DNA from: an uncultured Opitutia bacterium
Lineage (GTDB): Bacteria; Verrucomicrobiota; Verrucomicrobiia; Opitutales; Opitutaceae
Assembly: GCA_903877135.1 (NCBI GenBank)
Contig: CAIRCN010000044.1
Coordinates: 1-64,000, forward strand
Direction of reading: 5' to 3'
DNA: 64,000 bases
This document shows positions 1 to 8,368 of the stretch, piece by piece. The translations under genes were made by a program, and so were the position numbers. The notes under the pieces were generated by a model. That model ran no database searches and was not told the DNA's origin. It saw nothing but the letters and a program-made list of their open reading frames with translations. Every line of letters starts with the position of its first letter. The first letter of the stretch is position 1.

Positions 1-163
1 AGCCGCCGATCTGAAAACCACGGGGAAGCGGTCTCCCTCGCTCACGCCGGCGGCCGTCAAAGTCACCGGCGTTTTTGCGAAATGGTGCCGTGGTTTTCAA
101 ACCGCCCGTTCTTGGTGATGTTCACGCCGCCGCTCGCAGCACCCGCTCTCTCCGCCGGTCGTC

Positions 164-682
164 ATGCCGCTCACCGCGGTCGACCGGCTAATCGGCTTCC
201 GGCCCGCGGCCCTGCCGCTCTACTTGTCGCTGTGGTTTTATGTGTCGCTGGCGCCCGCACTGCTGATCGTGCGCCGCGAACTCGTGTCCTACAGTCTGGC
301 CGCCATCGGACTCAGCGCCATCGGGCTGGGGATATTTCTCCTCTGGCCGACGGCCGTGCCGCGGCCCGATGTCGACTGGTCGCAGCATCCGACCGTGGCA
401 ATGCTCAAGTCGGCTGATGCCACCGGCAACGCCTGTCCTTCGCTGCACGTGGCGTTTGCCGTGTTCACCGCCATCTGGTTCGCGCGCCTGCTCCGGCAGA
501 TGGAGGCGGGCCGTTTCGTGCGCGCGCTCAACTGGCTGTGGTGCGTGGGAATCCTCTATTCCACGATCGCCATCCGCCAGCACGTCTCGCTCGACGTGCT
601 GGCCGGAGCCGTGCTCGGTGCAGCGGTCGCCGTGGTGCACCTGCGCTGGCTCCGCGCCGTTCCGGCACCGACCCAAGTTTGA
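164..682 (+). CDS. PAP2-superfamily membrane phosphatase, possibly 5'-damaged
   Basis: This 172-residue, mostly hydrophobic protein has the PAP2 acid phosphatase signatures. A PSLH motif lies at residues 92-95 and an R-Q-H-x-S-x-D-V-L-A-G motif near residues 138-148, in the usual spacing, with predicted membrane helices around them. The family removes phosphate from lipid phosphates or inositol-linked lipids at the membrane; the substrate here is unknown. The first ATG in frame is at 164. The bases just upstream, read in the same frame back to a stop at 116-118, still look like protein, and the expected first membrane helix is missing. The gene may therefore be truncated or frameshifted near position 140. 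It is convergent with the deacetylase, 8 bases away. Confidence 0.75.
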   Translation: MPLTAVDRLIGFRPAALPLYLSLWFYVSLAPALLIVRRELVSYSLAAIGLSAIGLGIFLLWPTAVPRPDVDWSQHPTVAMLKSADATGNACPSLHVAFAVFTAIWFARLLRQMEAGRFVRALNWLWCVGILYSTIAIRQHVSLDVLAGAVLGAAVAVVHLRWLRAVPAPTQV

Positions 683-690
683 CAGGGTTT

Positions 691-1503
691 CTAGCCGACC
701 AACTTCTCCGACCGGGGCACGACGCATTGGTAACCCTGTTCGCGCAGCCGATCAAGGACCACGCGGATGGCTTCAACGCGAATCGCCGCCGGCACGCGGG
801 GGCCTTCGTGCAGCAGCAGAATCGCCCCGGGCGCGAGTCCGCGAAGCGCACGATCGGCCACCTGCGCCGCAGCGCTGCACCAGCGTTCCAGTCCGCGCGC
901 ACTCCAGCCCACGCAGGTGAGCCCGCGGGCGCGAAGGGCCCGCGCCAGCCAGAGATTCTTGATTCCCGCGGGTGGCCGGAAGCGCGTCGGTCTCACGCCG
1001 GCCGCGCGCAGCACCCCGAGCCCCGCGTCGAGTTCCCATCCCACCCGGGCGGGCGAAGCGCACCAAAACGATGCGAGCGGATGGGTGTGGGTGTGATGGG
1101 CGACCTCGTGTCCTGCGGCGGCGATCGCGCGGATGAGGTCCGGATGGCGCGCGGCCATCTCGCCGATCACAAAAAACGTCGCGCGGGCGCCGTGAACCGC
1201 CAGCAGGTCGAGAAGACGCGGGGTGTCGTCCGGATCAGGGCCATCGTCGATCGTTAGCCACACTTCCCGCCGCCCGGTCGCGAAGCGCCGGGGCATGCGC
1301 ACCAACCCCTGCGCCGCCGGGGCGAACAAGTGATACGCCAGCAACGCGTCCGGCCCAAACCACAGCGCCAGAGCCGCGGCGGGCGCCGTCCATCCCACAA
1401 GGAGGGCGGCCACTTTACCGGCCAGATTGACGGTGATCAGGAACCACACGAGCTGACTATGCCCGCCCGCTTCCACCTGCCAAGCCCGCGCTGGAAGTGC
1501 CAA
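691..1503 (-). CDS. Membrane-anchored polysaccharide deacetylase (NodB domain)
   Basis: The protein (up to 270 residues) has a hydrophobic N-terminal region (about residues 17-60) followed by a NodB homology domain of carbohydrate esterase family 4. Visible motifs are TIDDGPDP (84-91, metal and base aspartates), an H-H-T-H-T-H metal-binding stretch (136-141), RFRPP and a C-terminal LLLHEG. Such enzymes remove N- or O-acetyl groups from cell-surface polysaccharides. The longest frame starts at a TTG at 1503; a GTG at about 1476 is also possible, so the start is uncertain. It lies between the PAP2 gene and the pigment cluster, and a link to either is only suggested by position. Confidence 0.85.
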   Translation of the reverse strand: MALPARAWQVEAGGHSQLVWFLITVNLAGKVAALLVGWTAPAAALALWFGPDALLAYHLFAPAAQGLVRMPRRFATGRREVWLTIDDGPDPDDTPRLLDLLAVHGARATFFVIGEMAARHPDLIRAIAAAGHEVAHHTHTHPLASFWCASPARVGWELDAGLGVLRAAGVRPTRFRPPAGIKNLWLARALRARGLTCVGWSARGLERWCSAAAQVADRALRGLAPGAILLLHEGPRVPAAIRVEAIRVVLDRLREQGYQCVVPRSEKLVG

Positions 1504-1570
1504 TGGGGTCTTCCACTACCATTCGATTGGTTGCGCCCGTCGGTCTTAGGGTCCATGGGTAGTCTCGTTT

Positions 1571-2494
1571 ATGCCCACCGCCACCGCTGCACGTCCGCCC
1601 TTGAGAATCGCCTTAGGCGCGAACGAGACCGGAGTGTTTGACGCCGGGCTGCCCGTGCTCGCAGGCGAAACGGAGGAAAATCTCTTCGGGACTGTCCGAC
1701 CCGTCGGCCGGGCGGGCGCCCTCGAGCTCTATCAAACCGAGGGCTGGCTGCTGGGTGCCGCTACGGTTCCTCTGCCCGCCGGTTTGGAGGAGACGGCGCG
1801 CACGCTTTACGGGGATATTTTCCAGGCGGCCCGGGGCTGGCATCTCGCGCGGATCTGGAATTATGTCCCGGCCATCAACGCGCCCGGGCCTTCCGGTATG
1901 GAAAATTACCGCCACTTCTGCCGCGGCCGCTCGCTGGCTTTCGAACAGCACTACGGTCGCGGGTTCAACGCCCAATTGCCGTCCGCCTCCGCTGTCGGCA
2001 CCCGCTCCGCGACGCTGACCATCGCCTTCGCCGCGTGCCCAACCCACCCGCGTCACGTGGAGAATCCGCTGCAGGTGTCGGCCTATAACTATCCCGCCGA
2101 ATACGGACCTCGCCCGCCCAGCTTCGCGCGGGCCACCGTGGTGCCCGGACTGGACCACGCCGCGGTTTTCATTTCCGGCACCGCGGCAATTCGCGGCCAT
2201 CATACCGTCGCCGCCGACAACACCCGGGAGCAGCTTGCCTGCACGCTGGAAAATCTCCGCGGAATCTCCCTCGCCTGCGGGCTCGGCCCCGCGCTCGATC
2301 CGGGCGGCGGCTCGCGACGTCACTTTAAGGTCTACCTCCGCCATGCAGCTGATCAACCCGCTGTCGCCGCTGCCCTGGACGAGAGACTCTTCACGGGCGC
2401 CGACCGCGTTTCCTATCTGCAGGCCGACCTGTGCCGCGCCCGGCTCCTCGTTGAGATTGAGGCATCACTCTTCGGCGTCGCCGGTCTCCGCTGA
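1571..2494 (+). CDS. Chorismatase-type enzyme (FkbO/Hyg5/XanB2 family)
   Basis: The 307-residue protein resembles the chorismatase family, which converts chorismate to hydroxybenzoate or a dihydroxycyclohexadiene acid plus pyruvate. Supporting segments are a RIWNYVPAIN stretch followed by E-x-Y-x-x-F-C-x-G-R in the middle, a Y-G-P-R-P-P-S-F-A-R-A segment, and a conserved core I-S-G-T-A-x-I-x-G-H-x-T. In xanthomonadin clusters an enzyme of this family supplies 3- or 4-hydroxybenzoate as the aryl starter. Here it faces the aryl ligase and overlaps it by 30 bases at the 3' end, which supports the same role. Which hydroxybenzoate it makes cannot be read from the sequence. The ATG at 1571 is the first start in frame. 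Confidence 0.8.
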   Translation: MPTATAARPPLRIALGANETGVFDAGLPVLAGETEENLFGTVRPVGRAGALELYQTEGWLLGAATVPLPAGLEETARTLYGDIFQAARGWHLARIWNYVPAINAPGPSGMENYRHFCRGRSLAFEQHYGRGFNAQLPSASAVGTRSATLTIAFAACPTHPRHVENPLQVSAYNYPAEYGPRPPSFARATVVPGLDHAAVFISGTAAIRGHHTVAADNTREQLACTLENLRGISLACGLGPALDPGGGSRRHFKVYLRHAADQPAVAAALDERLFTGADRVSYLQADLCRARLLVEIEASLFGVAGLR

Positions 2495-3829
2495 CGGGAA
2501 AGTCAGCGCCTGCAACGCCCGCGTATCGGGCTTGCCCCGGGCCGTCACCGGCAACGCCGCGACGACGCGCCACATTTTCGGGATCTTCCAAGAAGCGGTG
2601 TCGGCAAAGAGCGCCGCGCGCAACTCAGCCGCGGTCCGCTCGGTCGCCACCACGGCACCAAGCACGGGCTCTGCGCCCGCGCTGACGCTAACCCACGCGT
2701 CCCGCACGCCGCCCAGACCACGCAACCGGGCCACTACCTCCTCTAGATTCACGCGCCGCCCGGCAATCTTCACCATCGTGCCGAGCCGGCCCAACAGGGT
2801 CAGGCATCCGCGGGTGTCGACCGCCACGAGATCGGGCATGATCCACGCGCCGCGCCGGCCCACGCACCGGCGGTGGCCATACGTCAGCACTGCGGCACTG
2901 CTGACCTTCAAGCGTCGCCCCGGCAGCGCCGTCAGTCGCACGCCGCGCAACGCCCGCCCCACGCCGCCGTCGAGCGTCGCGGCCCCGGTCGCGTCATACG
3001 CGATGCCACCCGTTTCACTCGAGCCATAGAAACTGTGCAGCCGCCGGCCAAATTTTTTTGCGAAATCGCGCGCCACGTCCACCGGCAACGGCGCCCCCGC
3101 CGAGATGCCGAGCCGGAGACTTTTCAGCGCTACCGCGGACGCCGCAAGCGCGCGCCACACCGCGGGCACTCCGGGAAACACGGTGGGGCGCCAGCGCGCA
3201 AAATCCGCCGCAATCGCGTGCGGTAGCGGTGCTGTCGCGCAGACCTGCGGCACCCCCTGCGCCATCAACGGCAGCGTCAGGTTGCCGAGGCCGTAGGAAT
3301 GGCCGAGCGGAATCATCGCGTAGTTTAGGTCGCGCGGACCGATGCCCATCGTGGCCGTGACCTGATGCGAGTCGGCGAGCAACTGCCCCGCGGTGAACAC
3401 GAGCGGTCGCGGATGGCCCGTGGTGCCGGAGGTTATTTTGATCAGACAAACCTCCGGGTCGCGCCACCGCTTCTCCCCTGCAAGTGGCATGAGCCTCGTC
3501 CCACTCCACCAGAATCCCGCGCGCAGCGACGCGGCCAAGCCGCGCTGCGCCTCGGCCGGCTCCGCGGCGTCGAGCGGCACTGCGAGCGCACCGGCGCGCA
3601 TCAGGCCGAGAAACACCTCCCACCAGCCGATGCCATTGGGTGCGGCGAAAACCACCGCGCGCCCCGCGAGAGCGCCCGCCGCCGGCACCTGCGCCGCCAG
3701 CCACGCCGTCGCACGCGCATCCAATTCCCCGAACGTCACGGCCTGTCCGTCGGCCGCCTGCACCACGGCGCGCCGGTCGCCGCCACGGTGCAATGTTTTC
3801 TCCCAAGCGGCGATGAGGGCGTGGCTCAT
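2465..3829 (-). CDS. AMP-dependent ligase for aryl starter activation
   Basis: This 454-residue protein belongs to the acyl-adenylate-forming ligases. It shows the phosphate-binding loop ITSGTTGHPRP, the YGSSETGG motif, and a C-terminal A-R-G-K-P-D lysine motif, so the catalytic elements are intact. In aryl-polyene clusters such a ligase adenylates the aryl carboxylic acid and loads it onto an acyl carrier protein in the cytoplasm. Here the partner acid would come from the convergent chorismatase. The start chosen is the ATG at 3829, because it overlaps the exporter stop by the four bases ATGA, typical of translational coupling; the frame stays open upstream but the protein-like sequence does not continue. 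It is the last gene of the minus-strand operon. Confidence 0.85.
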   Translation of the reverse strand: MSHALIAAWEKTLHRGGDRRAVVQAADGQAVTFGELDARATAWLAAQVPAAGALAGRAVVFAAPNGIGWWEVFLGLMRAGALAVPLDAAEPAEAQRGLAASLRAGFWWSGTRLMPLAGEKRWRDPEVCLIKITSGTTGHPRPLVFTAGQLLADSHQVTATMGIGPRDLNYAMIPLGHSYGLGNLTLPLMAQGVPQVCATAPLPHAIAADFARWRPTVFPGVPAVWRALAASAVALKSLRLGISAGAPLPVDVARDFAKKFGRRLHSFYGSSETGGIAYDATGAATLDGGVGRALRGVRLTALPGRRLKVSSAAVLTYGHRRCVGRRGAWIMPDLVAVDTRGCLTLLGRLGTMVKIAGRRVNLEEVVARLRGLGGVRDAWVSVSAGAEPVLGAVVATERTAAELRAALFADTASWKIPKMWRVVAALPVTARGKPDTRALQALTFPSAETGDAEE

Positions 3830-6171
3830 GCCTTGTTCCCGAGACCGGCCAGATGCTCGAACTCGATCACGAGCAGCGCGGCGATGACCATGAGTGCGAC
3901 CGTCGAGCCGAGCGCGCGCACCACCGGAATGCCACTCAACGCCAGCACGCCAAACGAGGCCGCCGTGGTCAGCGCCGACAGCCGCACCGATACCGGCGGC
4001 GGCTCGCGCCGGTAGGCCGACGTCGCGGAAAAGATCGAGTAGTTGTGCGTCAGGCAGACGCCGAGAAACGCGCCCAGCAGGTGAAACAGGTTCAGCGGCT
4101 GTCCAATCCACCCGAAAAGGCCAAAGATGCCCAGGCAGGCGCCGCACGGAATGGCGAAGATGCGCACACCGTCGCGAAACCCGTAGGACAGCAACACGCC
4201 GGCGCCGACGATCGCGAGTCCGGTGAGGCTGAGCCACATCGCCGACTGGCGGTAACGGCTGAACAGCCGGTTGAGCGTCTGCAGCTGGCTCGCGCTCACT
4301 GTGTGGGTGTCGGCCGGCGGCGGCAGCGCGGGGGCCTCCGTGGCGATTGTGACGAACCAGCTCAGCGGCTGCCCGCTGTGCAGCAGCAGCCCGAGCGGCC
4401 CCGTGAGTTTTGCCTGCAAGGTCGTGACGGCAGCGGCGAGATCGCCCGTCTTCGCCTGGCCGGTGTACCGCGCATAGGCGGCGAAGAACGCGCCGAATTC
4501 GGCCGGATCAAAACCCTCCTTCTCCAGCGCTGCGCGCAGTTGTGCGGCAAAATCGGGCTGTTCGTGCACGAAGCGCAGGGCACGCGCGTGCTCCTCCGCG
4601 GTTGGCACCAGCACGCCGAGGCCGATGGTCCGGGTTCGTCCGTTGCCGGCGGCGTGCAGCCAGCCTTCGAGTCGGCCGAGCGAGGCGCGCGCCTCGGTGA
4701 GACTGGCGCCGTAGGTTAGGTAGACGGTGCCATCGCTGCGATCACCGAACAGCGCCCGAATGCGCGCATCCTCGCGCTGCAGGGCCGGCGACGGAATTTC
4801 CAGCTCCCGGATGTCGTCGCGCCAGTGGAGCAGCGCTAGTCCCGGCAGCGCGATGATCCAGACGGCCACCAGCAGCCGGCGCAGTCCGGAGCGCCAGCCG
4901 GCGGACAGCGCCTGCCCGCCGCGCCAGGTCCGCGTGGGCAAAAACGCATTTCGCACCGTGGAAAAATAGACAACGGCCGCCGCCAGGGCGGACACCAACC
5001 CGGCACCGACGAACACGCCGAGCTGGCGGATCAGCGGCAGCTCGGAAAAAAGCAGCAGTGCAAATCCCGCCACGGTCGTGAAGCAACTGGCAAGGAGCGG
5101 CTTTGCCAGCCGGCGCACCTTCTCCCAGTAATCCTCGTCCGCCCGCGCCGGCGGTTGCAGGTAGAGATAGAAGCCGTAGTCGATGGCGACGCCGGTCAGC
5201 ATCGAACCAACGACGAAGACCAGGATGTGCAGCCGGTCGAACGCGAGGGTGGCACACACCCAGGCACCGAGCATGGAAAGCAGGACCACTGGAATCAGGT
5301 GCAGGCCGCGGTGGACTGCCGGGATGAACGTAAACGCCACCGCGAGCACCGCGGCCAGCGACAACGCGTTGAGCCAGGTGACCTCGTGCTCGATCCGCGC
5401 GCGACTGGCCGCCGCGAATCGGTTCACGCCCGTGCTCGCCACGTGCAGCCCGGGAAAGTCCGCGCGCAACTCCGCCGTCACGCGCTCTATGGCCGTGAAG
5501 GCGGGTGTCTGACCCGCCTCGCTCAGAGGTGAAGCGGCCAGTTGCGCCCACACCAGCGCGGACGTCATCCCGCTCGCAGCGGCGGGCCCGCCGGATAAGC
5601 TGTCCTTGAGCCGGTCGACGGCGGTCGGCAGCAGCAGCAGCGGATCGGCGGGCACGAGATCCTGAAATGCGAGGGCTTCGGGCGTGGGGAGAAACCGGCT
5701 GAGCGCCGCCGCGGTGTCTTTCGCCAGCCAATCGGAAAAACCGGCCGGCGCGCCGCCCGCCGCCGCATGGGATGCCTCGCGTTCGCGGAGCCATGCGGGA
5801 AACAGCAGCGTCAAGCGTTGCTCGAACAACGCGCGCCCCAGCGCATCCCGCGGCGCCGGATCGCTCAGGGATAGCGCCTGGGTAAACGCCGGGTCCTTCG
5901 CCAGTCGCGCGGCAAATTGCTCCGCGGCCGCGGCGGGAGCAGGAGCGCCCTCGGCGCCCGTGAGCACAAAGAACATCGTCCGCGCCTCGGCCTGGCTCGC
6001 CAGCTGGCGGACCAGCGACAGCTCGGGCGAGCGCTCGTCGACAGGAATGAGGTCAAGCACGTCGCTCGAGAGCTTCCTCGCGTAGTCAAGGCTCGCCAGC
6101 CAAGTCCCGCCGGCCAGCGCTGCGGCGCCCAGCAAGCTCCAGCCCAGCAGTTGGCGGCGGCGAAAACTCAT
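3826..6171 (-). CDS. RND/MMPL-family exporter of the pigment cluster
   Basis: The 781-residue inner-membrane protein has the RND-superfamily layout: one N-terminal helix (MSFRRRQLLG then a hydrophobic stretch), a large periplasmic loop rich in polar residues, a block of helices around residues 250-420, a second periplasmic loop, and a second helix block at the C terminus. Aryl-polyene and xanthomonadin clusters carry one such exporter, thought to move the polyene or its lipid conjugate towards the outer membrane. The start at 6171 lies 4 bases after the stop of the GT2-LolA gene, and the 3' end overlaps the ligase by ATGA. The substrate is inferred from context only. Confidence 0.85.
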   Translation of the reverse strand: MSFRRRQLLGWSLLGAAALAGGTWLASLDYARKLSSDVLDLIPVDERSPELSLVRQLASQAEARTMFFVLTGAEGAPAPAAAAEQFAARLAKDPAFTQALSLSDPAPRDALGRALFEQRLTLLFPAWLREREASHAAAGGAPAGFSDWLAKDTAAALSRFLPTPEALAFQDLVPADPLLLLPTAVDRLKDSLSGGPAAASGMTSALVWAQLAASPLSEAGQTPAFTAIERVTAELRADFPGLHVASTGVNRFAAASRARIEHEVTWLNALSLAAVLAVAFTFIPAVHRGLHLIPVVLLSMLGAWVCATLAFDRLHILVFVVGSMLTGVAIDYGFYLYLQPPARADEDYWEKVRRLAKPLLASCFTTVAGFALLLFSELPLIRQLGVFVGAGLVSALAAAVVYFSTVRNAFLPTRTWRGGQALSAGWRSGLRRLLVAVWIIALPGLALLHWRDDIRELEIPSPALQREDARIRALFGDRSDGTVYLTYGASLTEARASLGRLEGWLHAAGNGRTRTIGLGVLVPTAEEHARALRFVHEQPDFAAQLRAALEKEGFDPAEFGAFFAAYARYTGQAKTGDLAAAVTTLQAKLTGPLGLLLHSGQPLSWFVTIATEAPALPPPADTHTVSASQLQTLNRLFSRYRQSAMWLSLTGLAIVGAGVLLSYGFRDGVRIFAIPCGACLGIFGLFGWIGQPLNLFHLLGAFLGVCLTHNYSIFSATSAYRREPPPVSVRLSALTTAASFGVLALSGIPVVRALGSTVALMVIAALLVIEFEHLAGLGNKA

Positions 6172-6175
6172 GCGG

Positions 6176-7579
6176 TCAGCGAAAGTAGCGCCGCACCTCG
6201 TCGGCCGTGAACGCCACCGGCGGGCGCGGCGGCTCGTTGAGAATTTCGATGTATTGCCGGGCCGAGTGCCGGAGCTCGATCCGGCGCACGACGGTGTCCT
6301 CGCCGGCCACGGTGATGATCCCGATGCCCCGGCGCAGGGTCTCGGCGCGCGCCATGAGCACGAGCGTCCAGGCTGGACCGGCGCGCTGACCGTAGATTTC
6401 AAACTCCGGCTCCAGCGCGGCGAAATCAAAGCGCAGGATATGGCGCAGCGCCTCATTGGCGGCACGGGCACGCAGATCAGCCGGCAGAGCCTTTTCGCCC
6501 GCTGCGCCACGGATCAGCATGCCTTGGGCGTCGAGGATGACTGTGCGCTCTTCCGGCGCAGTGTAGTGCAGGCTCAGCCCGTGAGCGGCGGAGACCCGCA
6601 CCTCACCCTTGAGTTCGATCGGTTGCTTCTTGAACGGGAAAAAACGGCGCTCGACGAAGTCGGCGCTGGTGTCGCCCTGATGGGCAAACGCCGTGATGAG
6701 ATCGGTCCAGCCAGGCGCGCCGGGCGCGAGGCGGTGGGCCGGACTCACGAGCGGGGCCGGCTCCGCTGCGGGGGCGAGCGCTGTCGCTAGGAGCAGCAGG
6801 GCCAGGACCGACCCGGCGAGACTCCACTGGCGGCGCTGGAGGCGGACGGCGGGCCACCGCCACAACAGCAGTTCCGCGATGAGCCGCGTGTGCATCCAGA
6901 CGAGCGCGACGTTGTCGCGCACATAGTGGAAATGCGACACGCCGCCCTCGGCGCGCGAGAAATATTTCACCGGGGCCGCGATGTTCAGCGGCGGCACGCC
7001 AGCCCAGCAGAGACGCACGGCAACCTCAGTGTCGAAATCATAGCGCCGGCCGCCGCGGCGCGGTCCGAGCACAGCCAGAAGCGGCGCGAGCGGATAGACG
7101 CGAAAGCCAAACAGCGGGTCGGCGATCCCCGCACCGAACACTTCGAGTCGCACGAGGCCGACGCTCAGTTTGCGACCATGCAGCCGCGCGGCCGGAATAT
7201 TCGGCGGAAAGATCGGCCGGCCCAAGATCAGCGCGGTCGGTTGGCACTGCGAGGCCGCCATGAATTCCGCGATACTGGCGGTCGGATGCTGCCCATCCGC
7301 GTCCATCACCAGCGCGTGCGTGAAGCCGCGCTCAAGCGCCGCGCGGGCAGCGGCGAGTGCGGCCGCGCCCTTGCCCACGTTCCGGGGCAGCACCAGCACG
7401 TTCAGCTGCGGCTCGCTCTTCGCTAGGGCCAGCACAGGGTGTTCGCTGCCATCGGTGCTGCCGTCGACGACGACCATCACCGGTTGCCATTGGCGCAGGA
7501 CCTCGGCGACGACTTCGCGCAGCCGCGGACCGGTGTTGTAGGTCGGCAGGATGACGAGGTGGGAGGCGGAGACGGTCAT
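6176..7579 (-). CDS. Glycosyltransferase family 2 fused to a LolA-like domain
   Basis: This 467-residue protein joins two parts normally made by separate genes in aryl-polyene clusters. Residues 1-230 are a GT2 glycosyltransferase: ILPTYNTG, VVVDGSTDG, and a D-A-D metal-binding motif at 93-95. Residues 253-270 form a hydrophobic segment ending in A-P-A-A, like a signal peptide. Residues 280-467 resemble LolA, the periplasmic lipoprotein carrier, including an ERTVILDAQG strand. No ATG, GTG or TTG is in frame around the hydrophobic segment, so the fusion looks real. The predicted topology is GT2 in the cytoplasm, one membrane span, and LolA in the periplasm. The ATG at 7579 overlaps the upstream acyltransferase stop by four bases. 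Confidence 0.85.
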   Translation of the reverse strand: MTVSASHLVILPTYNTGPRLREVVAEVLRQWQPVMVVVDGSTDGSEHPVLALAKSEPQLNVLVLPRNVGKGAAALAAARAALERGFTHALVMDADGQHPTASIAEFMAASQCQPTALILGRPIFPPNIPAARLHGRKLSVGLVRLEVFGAGIADPLFGFRVYPLAPLLAVLGPRRGGRRYDFDTEVAVRLCWAGVPPLNIAAPVKYFSRAEGGVSHFHYVRDNVALVWMHTRLIAELLLWRWPAVRLQRRQWSLAGSVLALLLLATALAPAAEPAPLVSPAHRLAPGAPGWTDLITAFAHQGDTSADFVERRFFPFKKQPIELKGEVRVSAAHGLSLHYTAPEERTVILDAQGMLIRGAAGEKALPADLRARAANEALRHILRFDFAALEPEFEIYGQRAGPAWTLVLMARAETLRRGIGIITVAGEDTVVRRIELRHSARQYIEILNEPPRPPVAFTADEVRRYFR

Positions 7580-8346
7580 GGCGGGTTGAGGGAGCAGGTC
7601 GTGGCACCAGACACTTCGGGCGCGGGCGCGCGAAACCACGCCTCGATCTCGGCCGTCAGTTCGGTCGGGTTGACCGCCGTGTTGGTGGGAATCAACGGTC
7701 CGACCGCAACCTCGATATGGGCCGGAAGCCGCGGCAGCCGCCACCAAGCGCGGCCCTTGGTGAGGACGTTGGAATCGGTGGTGATCCGCACCAGTTGGAT
7801 GGGCACCTGAGCTCGCCGGGCGATGAGGACGAAGCCGCGCTTGAACGGGAGCAGCGTCGTGCCGGGCGGCGTGCGTGTGCCCTCGGGAAAGATGACCATG
7901 GTGTGGCCGTCGGCGACTTTTTCCGCCGCGTGCCGGACCAGCTCAAGTCCTCCGTCATTGCCGAGGTAACCGGCGCGCCGGGCGGCGGCGCCCAGCACGG
8001 GGTTGCGGCGGATGGCGGGTTTGAAGATGCAGACCGCCTCGGGCATCCGCGCCAGCAAACAGGTGATGTCGATCAGGGCTGGGTGGTTGGCCACCAGCAC
8101 CAACCCGCCGCGCGGCCACCGCTCGAAACCGCGATAGCGCACGTGAATCAGCCCGGCAAAACCAGCCCACCGGTGGAACAGCGCCAGGTGCCGGTGGATC
8201 AGCCGCTGGAAAAAACGCTCCGTCCGTTCCGTCGCCGGCAGCCAGCCGGTCAGCAGGCTGAGCAGGCTCACTTCCAGCCCGCACACACCAAAGACCAGCA
8301 GCGTGAAGTAGTAGGTCAAGAGTTGATAGACAGGGCGGATGAACAT
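7576..8346 (-). CDS. PlsC-like 1-acylglycerol-3-phosphate acyltransferase family protein
   Basis: The 256-residue protein has the lysophospholipid acyltransferase motifs: N-H-P-A-L-I-D (the H-x4-D catalytic pair) and FPEGTRT, with an N-terminal membrane helix. In aryl-polyene clusters acyltransferases of this type probably attach the polyene to a glycerol or sugar lipid anchor. The ATG at 8346 is preferred because the recognisable family N terminus begins there, although the frame continues to 8571. It sits 22 bases after the LpxL-like gene and overlaps the GT2-LolA start by four bases. A housekeeping PlsC role cannot be excluded, but the operon position favours pigment assembly. Confidence 0.85.
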   Translation of the reverse strand: MFIRPVYQLLTYYFTLLVFGVCGLEVSLLSLLTGWLPATERTERFFQRLIHRHLALFHRWAGFAGLIHVRYRGFERWPRGGLVLVANHPALIDITCLLARMPEAVCIFKPAIRRNPVLGAAARRAGYLGNDGGLELVRHAAEKVADGHTMVIFPEGTRTPPGTTLLPFKRGFVLIARRAQVPIQLVRITTDSNVLTKGRAWWRLPRLPAHIEVAVGPLIPTNTAVNPTELTAEIEAWFRAPAPEVSGATTCSLNPP

Positions 8347-8368
8347 GCGATGCAAGGGGGCGCGCGGC

